A DNA stretch of 64,000 bases from Agrobacterium tumefaciens (GCF_000834635.1 NZ_JXQV01000006.1:126501-190500), one strand, 5' to 3'. Positions 1-8,629 are shown, counted from the first letter of the stretch. Notes: generated from the sequence alone by a model not told the origin. Numbers and translations are program-made.

Positions 1-1
1 C

Positions 2-400
2 TTGCGCATCAGTCTCGGCAAGGATTTTCTGCGCGATATAGCCTTGCCACGGCGGTGGAGCGGCAAGAGCAAAAGCCCGTTTGAAAAGGTTCGAACGATG
101 GATCCTGCCGCCAATGCCGGTTTGAATGCTGAGGCGATGGAGAACCTGACACAGGCCTGGCCGGTGTTCAGAAACGCCGTTGTCGACGAGGTCTGGGCGG
201 GCATGATGGATATCACGCCGGACTCGCTGCCGGTCGTGGCACCCGTTGCGAAAATTCCCGGCTTTACCATCGCCTCGGGTTTCTCCGGCCATGGCTTTGG
301 CACGGCGCCAGCGGCAGGCGAACTTGCCGCCGACCTGATCATGGCCGCCTCATCGCCCATTATCGATCCTTCTCCCTACAGGCTGGAGCGGTTCAACTGA
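2..400 (+). CDS. FAD-dependent oxidoreductase, DAO type (C-terminal fragment)
   Basis: Only the last ~132 residues are in the window; the reading frame is open to the left edge, so the real start lies outside. The end carries the pattern of D-amino-acid-oxidase-type flavoproteins: a stretch around DITPDSLPVV, then GFTIASGFSGHGFGTAPAAGE, which in this family contributes to FAD contact, followed by a C-terminal helix. Such enzymes oxidise amine or amino-acid substrates; the substrate cannot be read from this fragment. It ends 20 bases before the stop of the convergent VOC gene. Confidence 0.8.
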   Translation: MRISLGKDFLRDIALPRRWSGKSKSPFEKVRTMDPAANAGLNAEAMENLTQAWPVFRNAVVDEVWAGMMDITPDSLPVVAPVAKIPGFTIASGFSGHGFGTAPAAGELAADLIMAASSPIIDPSPYRLERFN

Positions 401-419
401 TCCGCCATTGCCGAGGATC

Positions 420-803
420 CTAGATCCTCGGATCAAGACCCCGCGCGATCTGCACGGCCTGCTTGTTATCAGGCAAAAGTTCGATCAGAAGCCCGTCTGG
501 AAGCTCCAGCCAGTGAGCGCCCTTGCTCGTCTGGCGCGCGCCATGGACAAGTGCAGCTTCGATGGCAGCGGGTACATCCGCGCAGATCAGACCCAGATGG
601 CCAAACCGGCCTTCCGTGCCGCTGAATGATGGATCCTCGATCAACTGGATACCACCCAGAAGCCAGGCCTGGCGTGGCTTGTCTGCTGGCCCATCCAGCT
701 GCGTGACGGTCATTCCCAGGACATCACGAAAAAAGACGATGTGCGGCGCGATATCGCGCACGTAGAAAGCAGCGTGATCGAGGAAGGCTTCAGTCGCGGG
801 CAT
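420..803 (-). CDS. VOC-family (glyoxalase/dioxygenase-like) protein
   Basis: A 127-residue single-module protein with the vicinal-oxygen-chelate fold pattern: LDHAAFYVRDI at the N-terminus, a central FGHLGL strand, and LPDGLLIELL near the end, where the acidic metal ligand normally sits. The family includes glyoxalases, extradiol dioxygenases and resistance proteins; two modules (two chains here) build one site. Substrate unknown. It is transcribed away from the Dabb gene, with 183 bases between the two starts. Confidence 0.8.
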   Translation of the reverse strand: MPATEAFLDHAAFYVRDIAPHIVFFRDVLGMTVTQLDGPADKPRQAWLLGGIQLIEDPSFSGTEGRFGHLGLICADVPAAIEAALVHGARQTSKGAHWLELPDGLLIELLPDNKQAVQIARGLDPRI

Positions 804-986
804 TGGGGACTCCTTTGTTTTTGCGAAGGCCGGATAGGCGGGCTTCGAAGGGTTCGGCTTGTTGCATATCGTGCAACAGAGATTTTCCGATCACCCGATT
901 TATTGTCGGTCGATGAAGTGAAACAAGGTCATCCATCTGTTTTCAATCTGCACAATTCGCCTGAGAGTTGTGGCAAGCCAGAAGGT

Positions 987-1307
987 ATGACCATGTCGAA
1001 CAGGATATGCCACATCGTAATGTGGGACGTGGCTGGTGAGGGCATGGACGAAAAGTTGGTGTCGATCAGCCGCGTGATACGGGAATTCGAGGGCCTGAAG
1101 GGCAAGATTCCTGGAATGACGAAACTCGAAGTTGGCGCGGATGTCAGTGGCATCTCCTATGCCTGCGACGTTGTGTTGGTAACAGAATTCGAAAGCATGG
1201 ATGCCCTGCAGGCCTATGGTCAGCACCCTGCGCATCTGGCGGTACGGGATCGGCTGGAGGGCGTGCGGATCGCTCGCCATCAGGTTGATTACATACTCCC
1301 TGTTTGA
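987..1307 (+). CDS. Dabb (stress-responsive alpha/beta-barrel) domain protein
   Basis: A 106-residue protein of the dimeric alpha/beta-barrel family. It shows ICHIVMWDV at the start, IPGMTKLEVG in the middle, and the family pattern VVLVTEFESMDALQAY followed by HPAHLAV. I chose the ATG at 987, next to an AGAAGG ribosome site, over the longer open frame to the left; a second ATG lies two codons on. Members can be small enzymes acting on aromatic or polyketide compounds. Its place two genes from the iac cluster makes a role in indole or aromatic breakdown possible but unproven. Confidence 0.75.
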   Translation: MTMSNRICHIVMWDVAGEGMDEKLVSISRVIREFEGLKGKIPGMTKLEVGADVSGISYACDVVLVTEFESMDALQAYGQHPAHLAVRDRLEGVRIARHQVDYILPV

Positions 1308-1330
1308 GCATCCGCGCCGTTTGCTGACAC

Positions 1331-1366
1331 GGCACCGGGCCTGCCTCTCATGGCGAGCCCGGCGCC
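1331..1366. terminator. Hairpin between convergent Dabb and NTF2-like genes
   Basis: CCGGGC (1335-1340) pairs with GCCCGG (1357-1362), and outer GGC/GCC arms (1331-1333 and 1364-1366) extend the stem across one mismatch. The loop is 16 bases and there is no T-tract. It is placed where a shared terminator would be, between two convergent stops. Confidence 0.4.
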
Positions 1367-1390
1367 GCGCAACGCGATTCTGCCCCTCTA

Positions 1391-1960
1391 TCAAGGCTTC
1401 ATCAGCACCGAACGGCTCGGATAATCGGAAGCCCATGTGGCTGGCAGAGGCGCAACGAAGACGTTTTCCGTGCGCGTGCGGGTGAGTTTCCATTGCCCGT
1501 CCGGCTCCTTGCGGAAGGCGTTGTTGAGGCGCGAGGACCGCAGAAGTGCCTTGCCATCCGAAAACAGCCAGGGCTGCATGTGCACCCATTGCGCATCGGC
1601 TGTCTTGCCATCCTCATGCACGTGGATCTGTTCCGATGTCAGGTAGTGACAGTTGAGGATAAGGAGCGGCTCCTGCCTGCTTCCCCAGAAGTTTTCGAAA
1701 TGCTTGCGCAAGGCAGGCTTGCCTTCCACGCGGCCAAACTGGTTGGTGTAATATTCGCCAACGCCTTCCCACACAGCGTCTTCCGTATAGAGATCGAGGA
1801 TCAGCTCGATGCGCTGAGCGTCGTTCTCCACGCCGAATTCAGGGTTTGGGGTATCGCACAGAAACATGTAGCGCGCTTCCAGGCGGCGGATTTCGGATTC
1901 CGCTTCCAGCCTTTCAAGGCGGCGGGTCAGGGCTGCAATGGTCTCTTCTGATGTCGGCAT
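1391..1960 (-). CDS. NTF2-like/SnoaL-type protein
   Basis: A 189-residue protein. It begins with a predicted coiled coil (ETIAALTRRLERLEAE), then the NTF2-like cone pattern EIRRLEARYMFLCD, DLYTEDAVWEG, and a later LTRTRTENVF strand. This fold hosts small isomerases, hydratases and the small subunits of ring-hydroxylating oxygenases. I chose the ATG at 1960 because GGGAGCC stands just upstream; the open frame runs on to 2071 without support. It is divergent from iacH across a 440-base gap that carries a possible IacR element about 110 bases from its start, so it may belong to the same regulon. It could be an iacI-like accessory protein; I cannot confirm that. Confidence 0.7.
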   Translation of the reverse strand: MPTSEETIAALTRRLERLEAESEIRRLEARYMFLCDTPNPEFGVENDAQRIELILDLYTEDAVWEGVGEYYTNQFGRVEGKPALRKHFENFWGSRQEPLLILNCHYLTSEQIHVHEDGKTADAQWVHMQPWLFSDGKALLRSSRLNNAFRKEPDGQWKLTRTRTENVFVAPLPATWASDYPSRSVLMKP

Positions 1961-2400
1961 TCGGTGGCTCCCGTTTCTGGCTTCAAGCTTTGTCTGTTGG
2001 CCATTCGCGAAAACGCGCCCGCCCGGCAGACAAGATTGCGCAGATGCTAAGTCGGCAGGCCTCCCGGTCAAGCGGTAATATTCACGTAAAATACCCCGTC
2101 ATCCTGTCCATGTTCCGATTTGATCTTCCTTCTCCGATGGTTAGCGGTCCCGCCGGACGCAAAGCCGCGCAGGGAAAACTGTTTTGCAAACTTAGCAATA
2201 AAATTACGGGAATATTCCTGTTATTTGTTGGGCATGCCGGACCCGATCCGTTCGGACAGAGGAGAAGATCCAGCGATGGCCGAGCGGCGCAAACCGCGCT
2301 TCAGGGCCACCACTGGATAGAGGACAAGATAACAAAAACACGGTGACGTTGCCGACAGGCAGCGATCAATCGAGCGGGCAAAGTCCGCAAAGGGAACAGT
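1961..2400. promoter_or_regulatory. Divergent control region of iacH and the NTF2-like gene
   Basis: A 440-base gap between divergent genes with no convincing gene in it. It is AT-richer than its flanks around 2165-2235 and holds two related 14-bp elements: GCGGTAATATTCAC at 2072-2085 and ACGGGAATATTCCT at 2206-2219. The second is centred on the perfect palindrome GGAATATTCC at 2209-2218. The two are proposed binding sites of IacR. An AAGGGAACA ribosome site precedes iacH. Confidence 0.5.
2206..2221. promoter_or_regulatory. Palindrome, candidate IacR operator before iacH
   Basis: ACGGGAATATTCCTGT is an imperfect 16-bp palindrome with a perfect 10-bp core at 2209-2218. MarR-type regulators bind dyads of about this length. 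A close relative occurs upstream of iacR on the opposite strand (9722-9735), which supports a shared regulator; no binding evidence is available. Confidence 0.45.
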
Positions 2401-3534
2401 ATGATGCCTCAGCAATCGAAGTCACCAGCGTTGGTGACCGCGCTGGCGCTCGGCCATGCCAATGGTCCGACGGTCGCGGTCAAGGATTGTCTCGACATTG
2501 CCGGCTTGCCGACAGGATGCGGCTCTGCCGCTTTTGCGAATGCACAGCCAGCACGTGAAAACGCGGCAGTGGTCGATAGTCTCCTCGCGTCTGGCTGTCG
2601 CATCGTTGGCAAAGCCAACATGCATGAACTGGCCTATGGCATGACGGGCTTTAACGCCCATCTCGGCACACCCGTCAATCCCAAATGGCCGAAGCTTATT
2701 CCCGGTGGCTCATCCTCCGGCTGCGCGGTTGCTGTAGCCGAAGAGTTGGTGGATTTTGCTGTTGGTACCGATACCGGCGGCTCCGTGCGCCAGCCAGCAA
2801 TCTGTTGCGGTGTCTTCGGTTTCAAGCCCACCTTTGGCCGCATCAGCCGCCGCGGCGCATCGCCTGAGCAAAGCTCGCTGGATTGCATAGGTCCATTGGC
2901 GCGTGACGCATCCATGATCGAGAAAGCCATGCAGGCGATCGATCCGAGCTTTGAGGCGATCTGTCTTGAGAAAGCACCCCGGCTGGCGCGTCTGCGCACG
3001 AGCTTTGACGAGCCTGTCATGGAGGCGCTGGCCGTACCCTTCATCGCCCATGATTTCGCTCCAGATTATATCGATCTTCCCTCTCTTGATGATGCGTTCA
3101 AGGCTGGAATGTTGCTCATCGCGCGCGAAACCTATCTCGCCTTCGGGCACCTGCTGGAGCGGCCCGATGGGCTTGGCGAGGATATCCGTGCGAGGTTAAC
3201 GGCAGCCGCTGCGGTCTCCGATGCGGATGTTGCCTGGGCTGAAGGCGTGCGCGAGCGGTTTACCGCCGAAGTCGATGCCGTGTTTTCGAGCTATGATATC
3301 ATTCTGACGCCCGCGCTGCCCTGTGTGCCGCCCACCCTGCAGGCGGCCCGGGACCCCTCCCAGATATTGTCCATCACGCGCTACCTGCGACCCTTCAATC
3401 TTTCTGGCCACCCGGCCCTTGTCGTTCCCGCGCTCACATCGCTGGGCCTGCCTGTCGGCTATCAGCTGATCGGCCCCAAGGGGCGCGATGAATATGTGTG
3501 TGCTGTCGGCCGCTGGTTCGCGGACATGATGTAA
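2401..3534 (+). CDS. iacH: Amidase-signature hydrolase IacH
   Basis: 377 residues of the amidase-signature family, on the short side for the family. The Ser-cisSer-Lys triad is visible: Lys28 in TVAVKD, the cis-Ser at about 104 in GGSSSG, and the nucleophile Ser128 in GTDTGGSVR. Amidases of this family release ammonia from amides such as indole-3-acetamide. It opens the iac cluster and is followed by iacA after 24 bases. IacH is reported to be dispensable in known IAA clusters, so its natural substrate is uncertain. A second ATG directly follows the first and either could be used. Confidence 0.8.
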   Translation: MMPQQSKSPALVTALALGHANGPTVAVKDCLDIAGLPTGCGSAAFANAQPARENAAVVDSLLASGCRIVGKANMHELAYGMTGFNAHLGTPVNPKWPKLIPGGSSSGCAVAVAEELVDFAVGTDTGGSVRQPAICCGVFGFKPTFGRISRRGASPEQSSLDCIGPLARDASMIEKAMQAIDPSFEAICLEKAPRLARLRTSFDEPVMEALAVPFIAHDFAPDYIDLPSLDDAFKAGMLLIARETYLAFGHLLERPDGLGEDIRARLTAAAAVSDADVAWAEGVRERFTAEVDAVFSSYDIILTPALPCVPPTLQAARDPSQILSITRYLRPFNLSGHPALVVPALTSLGLPVGYQLIGPKGRDEYVCAVGRWFADMM

Positions 3535-3558
3535 CCCTTTCCAAGAGGACAAATAGCC

Positions 3559-4698
3559 ATGGATTGCACTAAGCCTGCCAAGCCGTCAGAGACGTTGGAA
3601 AGCCTCGTTCTTGAGATCCGGCAACGGCGCGAAGAATTTCAATCGCTGCGCCATATCCCGATTGATATCGTGCGAAAGTTTCAGGACGTCGGCGTCTACC
3701 GCGCCTTCGTGCCTGCCCGCTTCGGCGGGGATGCGTTGTCGCCAGCTCAGTTCTGTCGGCTCATCGAGCAGATCAGCTGGGCCGATGCCTCTGCTGGCTG
3801 GGTCGGAAGCTTCGGCGTCTCGGCGACCTATCTGGCGTCGCTGCCACCTGAAACCTATGCGGCGATCTATGGCCGCGACCCCAACACCGTATTTGCCGGC
3901 GGTATGTTCCCGCCCCAGGCAGCGCGGCGTGTCGCCGGTGGTCTGGAAGTGTCGGGGCGCTGGCCGTGGGTTTCCGGCGTCATGGGTGCGTCAATCGTCG
4001 GCGCTGGCATCAAGATCGAGGGTGAAACGACACCCTTGCCGCGTACGGCCATCATGCGCCGTGAGGACGTCAAGGTCATCGAAACATGGGACACGATCGG
4101 GCTTCGGGGCACCGGCAGCCATGATGTCTCAGCCGAAAAGGTTGTCGTCTCGGAAGACTGGACCTTCATTCGCGGTGGCAAACCCACGCTGGATGATCCG
4201 ATCTTCCACTATCCGGCCATGGCACTGGCCGCGCAGGTTCTGGCAGCCGTGGCGCTTGGCACGGCCCGGGCTGCACTGGATTGGCTGCGCGATGACGCCA
4301 TCGGCCGCACATCGGTGACGGGAGCGCCAAGCCCCGCATCACGCGGTTACGTCCAGACAAGTTTTGCCCATGCCGAAGCCATGCTGCTCGGCGCGCGCTC
4401 GGGCTTCTACGAGACGATAGAGCAGGGCTGGGAGCAGATGCTTTCCAATGGTGCGGTTGATCGCCCAACGCATATTCGCCTGCGCCAGGTTGCCTCCAAG
4501 GCTGCGCAGGATGGTGCGGAAGTGGCGCGTATTGCCTTTGTTCTTGGCGGTTCCGAATCCATCAACACCGGCCATCCGCTTGGCCGCTACATGATCGACG
4601 CGGCAGGCGTTGCCCAGCATGCCTTCATCGGTGCCTGCAGCTGGCAGGTGGCGGGTGCCGCTCTTCTGGATCAGCCAACACCGCCCGGATTTCCTTGA
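3559..4698 (+). CDS. iacA: Flavin-dependent monooxygenase, acyl-CoA-dehydrogenase fold, IacA
   Basis: 379 residues with the acyl-CoA-dehydrogenase fold used by two-component aromatic hydroxylases: a helical N-terminus (IVRKFQDVGVYRAFVP), the SGRWPWVSGV strand, WDTIGLRGTGSHDV in the flavin-binding beta domain, and a C-terminal four-helix domain with LGGSESINTGHPLGRYM. It lacks the catalytic Glu context of true acyl-CoA dehydrogenases. In iac pathways IacA hydroxylates the indole ring of IAA at C2, using reduced flavin from IacG, encoded five genes downstream. Confidence 0.82.
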   Translation: MDCTKPAKPSETLESLVLEIRQRREEFQSLRHIPIDIVRKFQDVGVYRAFVPARFGGDALSPAQFCRLIEQISWADASAGWVGSFGVSATYLASLPPETYAAIYGRDPNTVFAGGMFPPQAARRVAGGLEVSGRWPWVSGVMGASIVGAGIKIEGETTPLPRTAIMRREDVKVIETWDTIGLRGTGSHDVSAEKVVVSEDWTFIRGGKPTLDDPIFHYPAMALAAQVLAAVALGTARAALDWLRDDAIGRTSVTGAPSPASRGYVQTSFAHAEAMLLGARSGFYETIEQGWEQMLSNGAVDRPTHIRLRQVASKAAQDGAEVARIAFVLGGSESINTGHPLGRYMIDAAGVAQHAFIGACSWQVAGAALLDQPTPPGFP

Positions 4699-4742
4699 AC
4701 CTTCGACGTCGGACGCTTTTTAACAATAAGGATGAAACTGAA

Positions 4743-5108
4743 ATGACCGAGAAAAAACCGATCCGCACGCTGTTGTGCATCGCTGTCCTGCAAAACTTCT
4801 TCGACCTGCCCTTTGATCAGACCGGCATGGTCTGGACCGGCATGAAGAGCTTCATGTCCAGCGTCGCCAAAATGCCGGGCGTGACCATTCTCGGCACGTT
4901 CGATGATGACCAGACGATGGTCGGCACCTCGCCCACCGGTTTCCCATGGACCTGCTACATGCTCTGCGATTTCCCGGATCGCGATGCGGTTGTCGCAGCC
5001 TGCAATCTGTTCCGCACGATCGAGGTTGGCGACCAGAACCACCGCCTGTGGCGCTACCAGCGCATCGAAGCCCGCATGGGCCGCCCTTTGCCCAACCCTG
5101 AGGCCTGA
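4743..5108 (+). CDS. iacB: IacB-like small protein of the IAA cluster
   Basis: 121 residues with no recognised catalytic motif. The order iacA-small protein-Rieske oxygenase matches iac clusters, where IacB is a conserved protein of about this size and unclear role. The sequence has a hydrophobic start (IRTLLCIAVLQNFFDLP) and a pattern of alternating strands and helices that may form a ferredoxin-like alpha/beta barrel. I set the start at the ATG at 4743; the longer frame from 4695 would overlap iacA. iacC follows after 26 bases. The assignment rests mainly on position. Confidence 0.65.
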   Translation: MTEKKPIRTLLCIAVLQNFFDLPFDQTGMVWTGMKSFMSSVAKMPGVTILGTFDDDQTMVGTSPTGFPWTCYMLCDFPDRDAVVAACNLFRTIEVGDQNHRLWRYQRIEARMGRPLPNPEA

Positions 5109-5134
5109 CATCAAGCCCGCGAAAGGAATTTGGT

Positions 5135-6391
5135 ATGAATATCCACACGACCAATGTCGCCAATCTTGTCGAGGATGACAGGGTTCATACGCGCCTTTAC
5201 GAGGACGAGGCGCTGTTTCAGCTGGAGCTGGAGAAGATCTTCAACCGCACCTGGGTCTATGTCGCCCATGGCTCGGAAGTTCCCGATAAGGGTTCCTTCG
5301 TTCTGTCCTATGTCGGACAGCAGCCGGTTATCGTCGTGCGTGACAGAAAGGGCGACGTCAATGTTCTCGTCAACCGCTGTCGCCACCGGGCGGCAACCGT
5401 CTGCGAAGTGAAGAAGGGCAAGACCTCGTCCTTCCAGTGCCCCTATCATGGATGGGGATATGGTCTGGATGGATCGCTGCGCGCCGTGCCCTATCCCGAA
5501 CAATATGGCGAGGACCTCGACAAATCGCAGCTCGGCATGAAGCGCCTGCGCGTCGAATCCTACCAGAACATGTATTTCGCAACCTTCAACGACGACATCG
5601 AGCCGCTGTCCGATTTCTTCGGTGCGGCCAAAAAGTGGATCGACCTGTTCATGAAGCAGGGCGGTGGTTTCCCGATCAAGGTGCTGGGCGAGCACCAGTT
5701 CACGGTTCCGATGAACTGGAAAATCCAGCTGGAAAACACCACCGACGCCTATCACTTCCCTGTCGTTCACAAGTCTTTCATCCAGACGCTGGATGCAGAA
5801 GCCGAGCAGACATTCGACTTCTTCGGCAAGGACGGCTTCGTGGAGGATCTTGGCAACGGCCATTCGGTTGCCGTGTTCATCCCGGAACTGATCGATCTTG
5901 AAGAAAACCTCGATGATCCCATTCCCGAACGGTATCTCGAACTCGCGCAGACGCTGAGGGATGAAGGTTTCAGCGACGATCAGGTCCGCCGCATCGTTCG
6001 CGCAACCGGCGGCGCTGGCTTCAACCTCAACCTGTTCCCGAATGTCTCGCTATCGCTTTCCTTCTTCCGCGTTCTGCGCCCGATGGGCGTGCGCGAGACG
6101 GCGATCCGCCATGTATGTCTCGGAATGGATGGTGGCCCCGCAGCCTCGAACCAGATGAAGATGCGTCTTCAGGAGCATTTCCAGGGGCCGATGGGCTTCG
6201 GCACCCCCGATGATGCCGAGGTGTGGGAGCGCGTTCAGCGCGGCACTCTTGGTGGCGAGGAACTGCCGGTTCTCGTCAACCGTGGAATGGTGGACGAGGT
6301 CGAGGGCGTCGATGGTCCGCGCGGCCATTTGAGCGCGGAAACAGGAATGCGCGCCGCCTATCAGATGTGGAAGAGGATGATGAGCCAATGA
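5135..6391 (+). CDS. iacC: Rieske ring-hydroxylating dioxygenase, large subunit IacC
   Basis: 418 residues. The Rieske [2Fe-2S] site is complete: Cys82 and His84 (RCRHR) with Cys102 and His105 (QCPYHGWGYG). The mononuclear iron site is present in NTTDAYHFPVVH, with the bridging Asp204 and ligands His207 and His212. The length fits an alpha subunit. In iac pathways IacC with IacD attacks the oxidised indole ring on the way to catechol. Its stop overlaps the iacD start (ATGA), indicating coupled translation and subunit balance. Confidence 0.88.
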   Translation: MNIHTTNVANLVEDDRVHTRLYEDEALFQLELEKIFNRTWVYVAHGSEVPDKGSFVLSYVGQQPVIVVRDRKGDVNVLVNRCRHRAATVCEVKKGKTSSFQCPYHGWGYGLDGSLRAVPYPEQYGEDLDKSQLGMKRLRVESYQNMYFATFNDDIEPLSDFFGAAKKWIDLFMKQGGGFPIKVLGEHQFTVPMNWKIQLENTTDAYHFPVVHKSFIQTLDAEAEQTFDFFGKDGFVEDLGNGHSVAVFIPELIDLEENLDDPIPERYLELAQTLRDEGFSDDQVRRIVRATGGAGFNLNLFPNVSLSLSFFRVLRPMGVRETAIRHVCLGMDGGPAASNQMKMRLQEHFQGPMGFGTPDDAEVWERVQRGTLGGEELPVLVNRGMVDEVEGVDGPRGHLSAETGMRAAYQMWKRMMSQ

Positions 6392-6885
6392 ACGATCTGG
6401 CCCAAAATACTGTCAATGCTGTCAGTCTTCATGAACTGGCGGAATTCGTCTGGCACGAGGCGGAGCTGCTCGACCGTTGCGATTATGATGCCTGGCTTGC
6501 GCTCTGGACGACCGACGGACGTTACGTCCTGCCTGTCGCGCCGGGTGACGATTATGCCAATAATCTCAACCTTGCCTATGACGATGCGCATATGCGCAAG
6601 CTGCGTATCGAGCGTTTCCAGCAGGGCTTTTCGATTTCCTCGGCCCCGCCTGCCGATACGGTTCGCACCGTCTCGCGGTTCGTACTGGAAAGCGCAGACG
6701 GCGAAGAGATCGTCCTGCGTTGCGCCGAACATATCGTTGAAAGCAAGTTCAACCGCCAGCGCCTCTACGCGGCTGACCTCAAATATACGCTGGTCCGGCG
6801 CGAGGGCAAGCTGATGATCCGCCACAAGGTTGCCCGCATTCTCAACAGCCAGGGAGAGCTGACCGCGTTCAGCTATTTGTTCTAA
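6388..6885 (+). CDS. iacD: Ring-hydroxylating dioxygenase, small subunit IacD
   Basis: 165 residues of the beta-subunit family (NTF2-like fold): EFVWHEAELLDRCDYDAWLALW at the start, where a stretch of the family pattern E-x-x-LLD-x2-xYdaWL is clear, then DGRYVLPV and a late EGKLMIRHKVARI strand. I chose the ATG at 6388, which overlaps the stop of iacC; the open frame left of it is inside iacC. Beta subunits of this class are structural partners of the Rieske subunit. The stop overlaps iacE by one base (TAATG). Confidence 0.87.
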   Translation: MNDLAQNTVNAVSLHELAEFVWHEAELLDRCDYDAWLALWTTDGRYVLPVAPGDDYANNLNLAYDDAHMRKLRIERFQQGFSISSAPPADTVRTVSRFVLESADGEEIVLRCAEHIVESKFNRQRLYAADLKYTLVRREGKLMIRHKVARILNSQGELTAFSYLF

Positions 6886-7646
6886 TGAGTGTGCCGCTTC
6901 CTGAAAAAATCCAGACCGCTGTCGTAACCGGCGGTGCAAACGGGGTGGGTGCACTCATCGCACGCTCCCTTCATCGCGCGGGTTTTCGCGTTGTCATCAC
7001 AGATCTGGTGGCTGCCGATGCCGAGCCATTGGCGCAGGAGCTGGATCTGGCTGGTGAAACAGCTGTCGTCGGTACGCTTGATGTCAACAAGCCCGAAGAC
7101 TTCCAGACCATTCTCGACCGCTCCATAGAGCGATGGGGTTCTGTTGAGGTGCTGGTCAACAATGCTGCCCGCACGGCCGTCAAGCCGCTGCTGGAGATCG
7201 ACCCCGCCGATTTCAACGCTGTCATGGCAACCAATGCTGGCGGAACATTCGCCGGTAGCCAGATTTTCGGCCGCCATTTCAAGGAACGCGGTTATGGCCG
7301 CATCGTCAATCTGGCTTCGCTTGCAGGGCAGAATGGCGGAACGGCGACCGGCGCGCATTATGCCGCCTCCAAGGGTGCCATCCTGACGCTGACCAAGGTG
7401 TTTGCCCGCGATCTCGCCCCCTTCGGCGTGACCTGCAATGCCATCGCCCCCGGCCCGATGGACACGCCTGTCGTGCGGTCCGTGTTGACAGAAGATCGGC
7501 TTCCGGCGGCGCTGGCCAACATTCCGGTCGGTCGGTTGGGTGAGCCCGGTTTCGTTGCCGATCTGGTGGCCCTTCTTGCAGGGCCCAATGCAAGCTTCGT
7601 CACTGGCGCGTGCTGGGACGTCAATGGCGGGATCTATATGCGATGA
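6885..7646 (+). CDS. iacE: Short-chain dehydrogenase/reductase IacE
   Basis: 253 residues of the classical SDR family. The nucleotide site TGGANGVG is at residues 15-22, the NNAA motif at 92-95, and the active-site Tyr159 and Lys163 (YAASK), with Ser145 upstream. The PGPMDTPV segment follows the usual SDR PG motif. In iac pathways IacE acts with IacA early in IAA conversion. It overlaps iacD by one base and iacF by four, so iacC-D-E-F are translationally chained. Confidence 0.85.
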   Translation: MSVPLPEKIQTAVVTGGANGVGALIARSLHRAGFRVVITDLVAADAEPLAQELDLAGETAVVGTLDVNKPEDFQTILDRSIERWGSVEVLVNNAARTAVKPLLEIDPADFNAVMATNAGGTFAGSQIFGRHFKERGYGRIVNLASLAGQNGGTATGAHYAASKGAILTLTKVFARDLAPFGVTCNAIAPGPMDTPVVRSVLTEDRLPAALANIPVGRLGEPGFVADLVALLAGPNASFVTGACWDVNGGIYMR

Positions 7647-8617
7647 GCACCAACGCGACCCCTATGAAGCTGACTGTGATCGACCGGGTGGAGGAGCCGG
7701 GCAATATTGCCCGTATCCGTCTGGCCGCAGCCGATGGCAATGCCTTGCCCGCCTTCGAGGCTGGCGCGCATCTCGATCTTCACCTGATCGAGGACGGCCT
7801 CGACCTCTGGCGGCAATATTCTCTGTCATCCGATCCCGCAGAACGCAATTTCTACGAGATCGGTGTTCTCCGGGATCCCAAAAGCCGGGGTGGCTCCGAG
7901 GCCGTCCACCGGCTGGCCACCATTGGTGCCGTTCTGGATGTCGAGGGGCCGCGAAACCATTTTCCGCTGGAAGAAAGCGCCCGTCTCTCGGTGCTTTTTG
8001 GCGGCGGCATCGGCGTTACGCCGATGCTTGCCATGGCGCAGCACCTGCATGCGCTTGGTCGCGATTTCGTTCTGCATTATGCCACCCGGTCTGAAAATGT
8101 GACGGCCTTTCGAGCCCTCATTGGTGAGCAGCCGTGGGCGCAACGTGTCGTCTTCCACTTCGACGACCAGCCGGACGCGCAGAAGATCAACATCAAGACC
8201 GACCTGCCCGCGCCGGCATCCGACACCCATATCTATGTCTGTGGGCCGCAGGGTTTCATGGACTGGATCATCACATCTGCGGAAGCAGCCGGCCACGCGA
8301 CAAGCCATGTGCACCGGGAGTATTTTTCCGCCGATGTGGACAAGAGTGGCGACAGTTTCGAGGTTGTGGCGAAACGATCCGGCGTGACGGTCAGCGTCGG
8401 GCCGAACGACACCATTTCAAAGGTGCTTGCCAAGGCTGGCATCCGTGTCGAGGTGAAGTGCGAGGAGGGGGTTTGCGGAACCTGCGTGACCGACGTGCTG
8501 GAAGGCGAGCTCGATCATCGCGATAAGTTTCTGACGGATGAAGAGCGGGAGGAAGGGACGATGATCTGCGTCTGCTGCTCGCGCGCAAAGTCGAAAACGA
8601 TCATTCTTGATCTATAG
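7643..8617 (+). CDS. iacF: Oxygenase reductase, ferredoxin-NAD(P)H type, IacF
   Basis: 324 residues of the phthalate-dioxygenase-reductase family. An N-terminal flavin domain (RQYSLSSDP is the isoalloxazine-contact motif) is followed by a nucleotide domain (FGGGIGVTPMLAMAQ, then YVCGPQGFM), and a C-terminal plant-type [2Fe-2S] domain with Cys273, Cys278, Cys281 and a last Cys at 309 or 311. It passes electrons from NAD(P)H to IacC. The start overlaps the iacE stop (ATGA); the earlier open frame was discarded. Confidence 0.87.
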   Translation: MSTNATPMKLTVIDRVEEPGNIARIRLAAADGNALPAFEAGAHLDLHLIEDGLDLWRQYSLSSDPAERNFYEIGVLRDPKSRGGSEAVHRLATIGAVLDVEGPRNHFPLEESARLSVLFGGGIGVTPMLAMAQHLHALGRDFVLHYATRSENVTAFRALIGEQPWAQRVVFHFDDQPDAQKINIKTDLPAPASDTHIYVCGPQGFMDWIITSAEAAGHATSHVHREYFSADVDKSGDSFEVVAKRSGVTVSVGPNDTISKVLAKAGIRVEVKCEEGVCGTCVTDVLEGELDHRDKFLTDEEREEGTMICVCCSRAKSKTIILDL

Positions 8618-8629
8618 GAGGAGAGAGAC

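Noticed and set aside
741-986. Longer start of the Dabb gene
   Set aside because: It would overlap the VOC gene start region and has no ribosome site. The ATG at 987 matches the family length.
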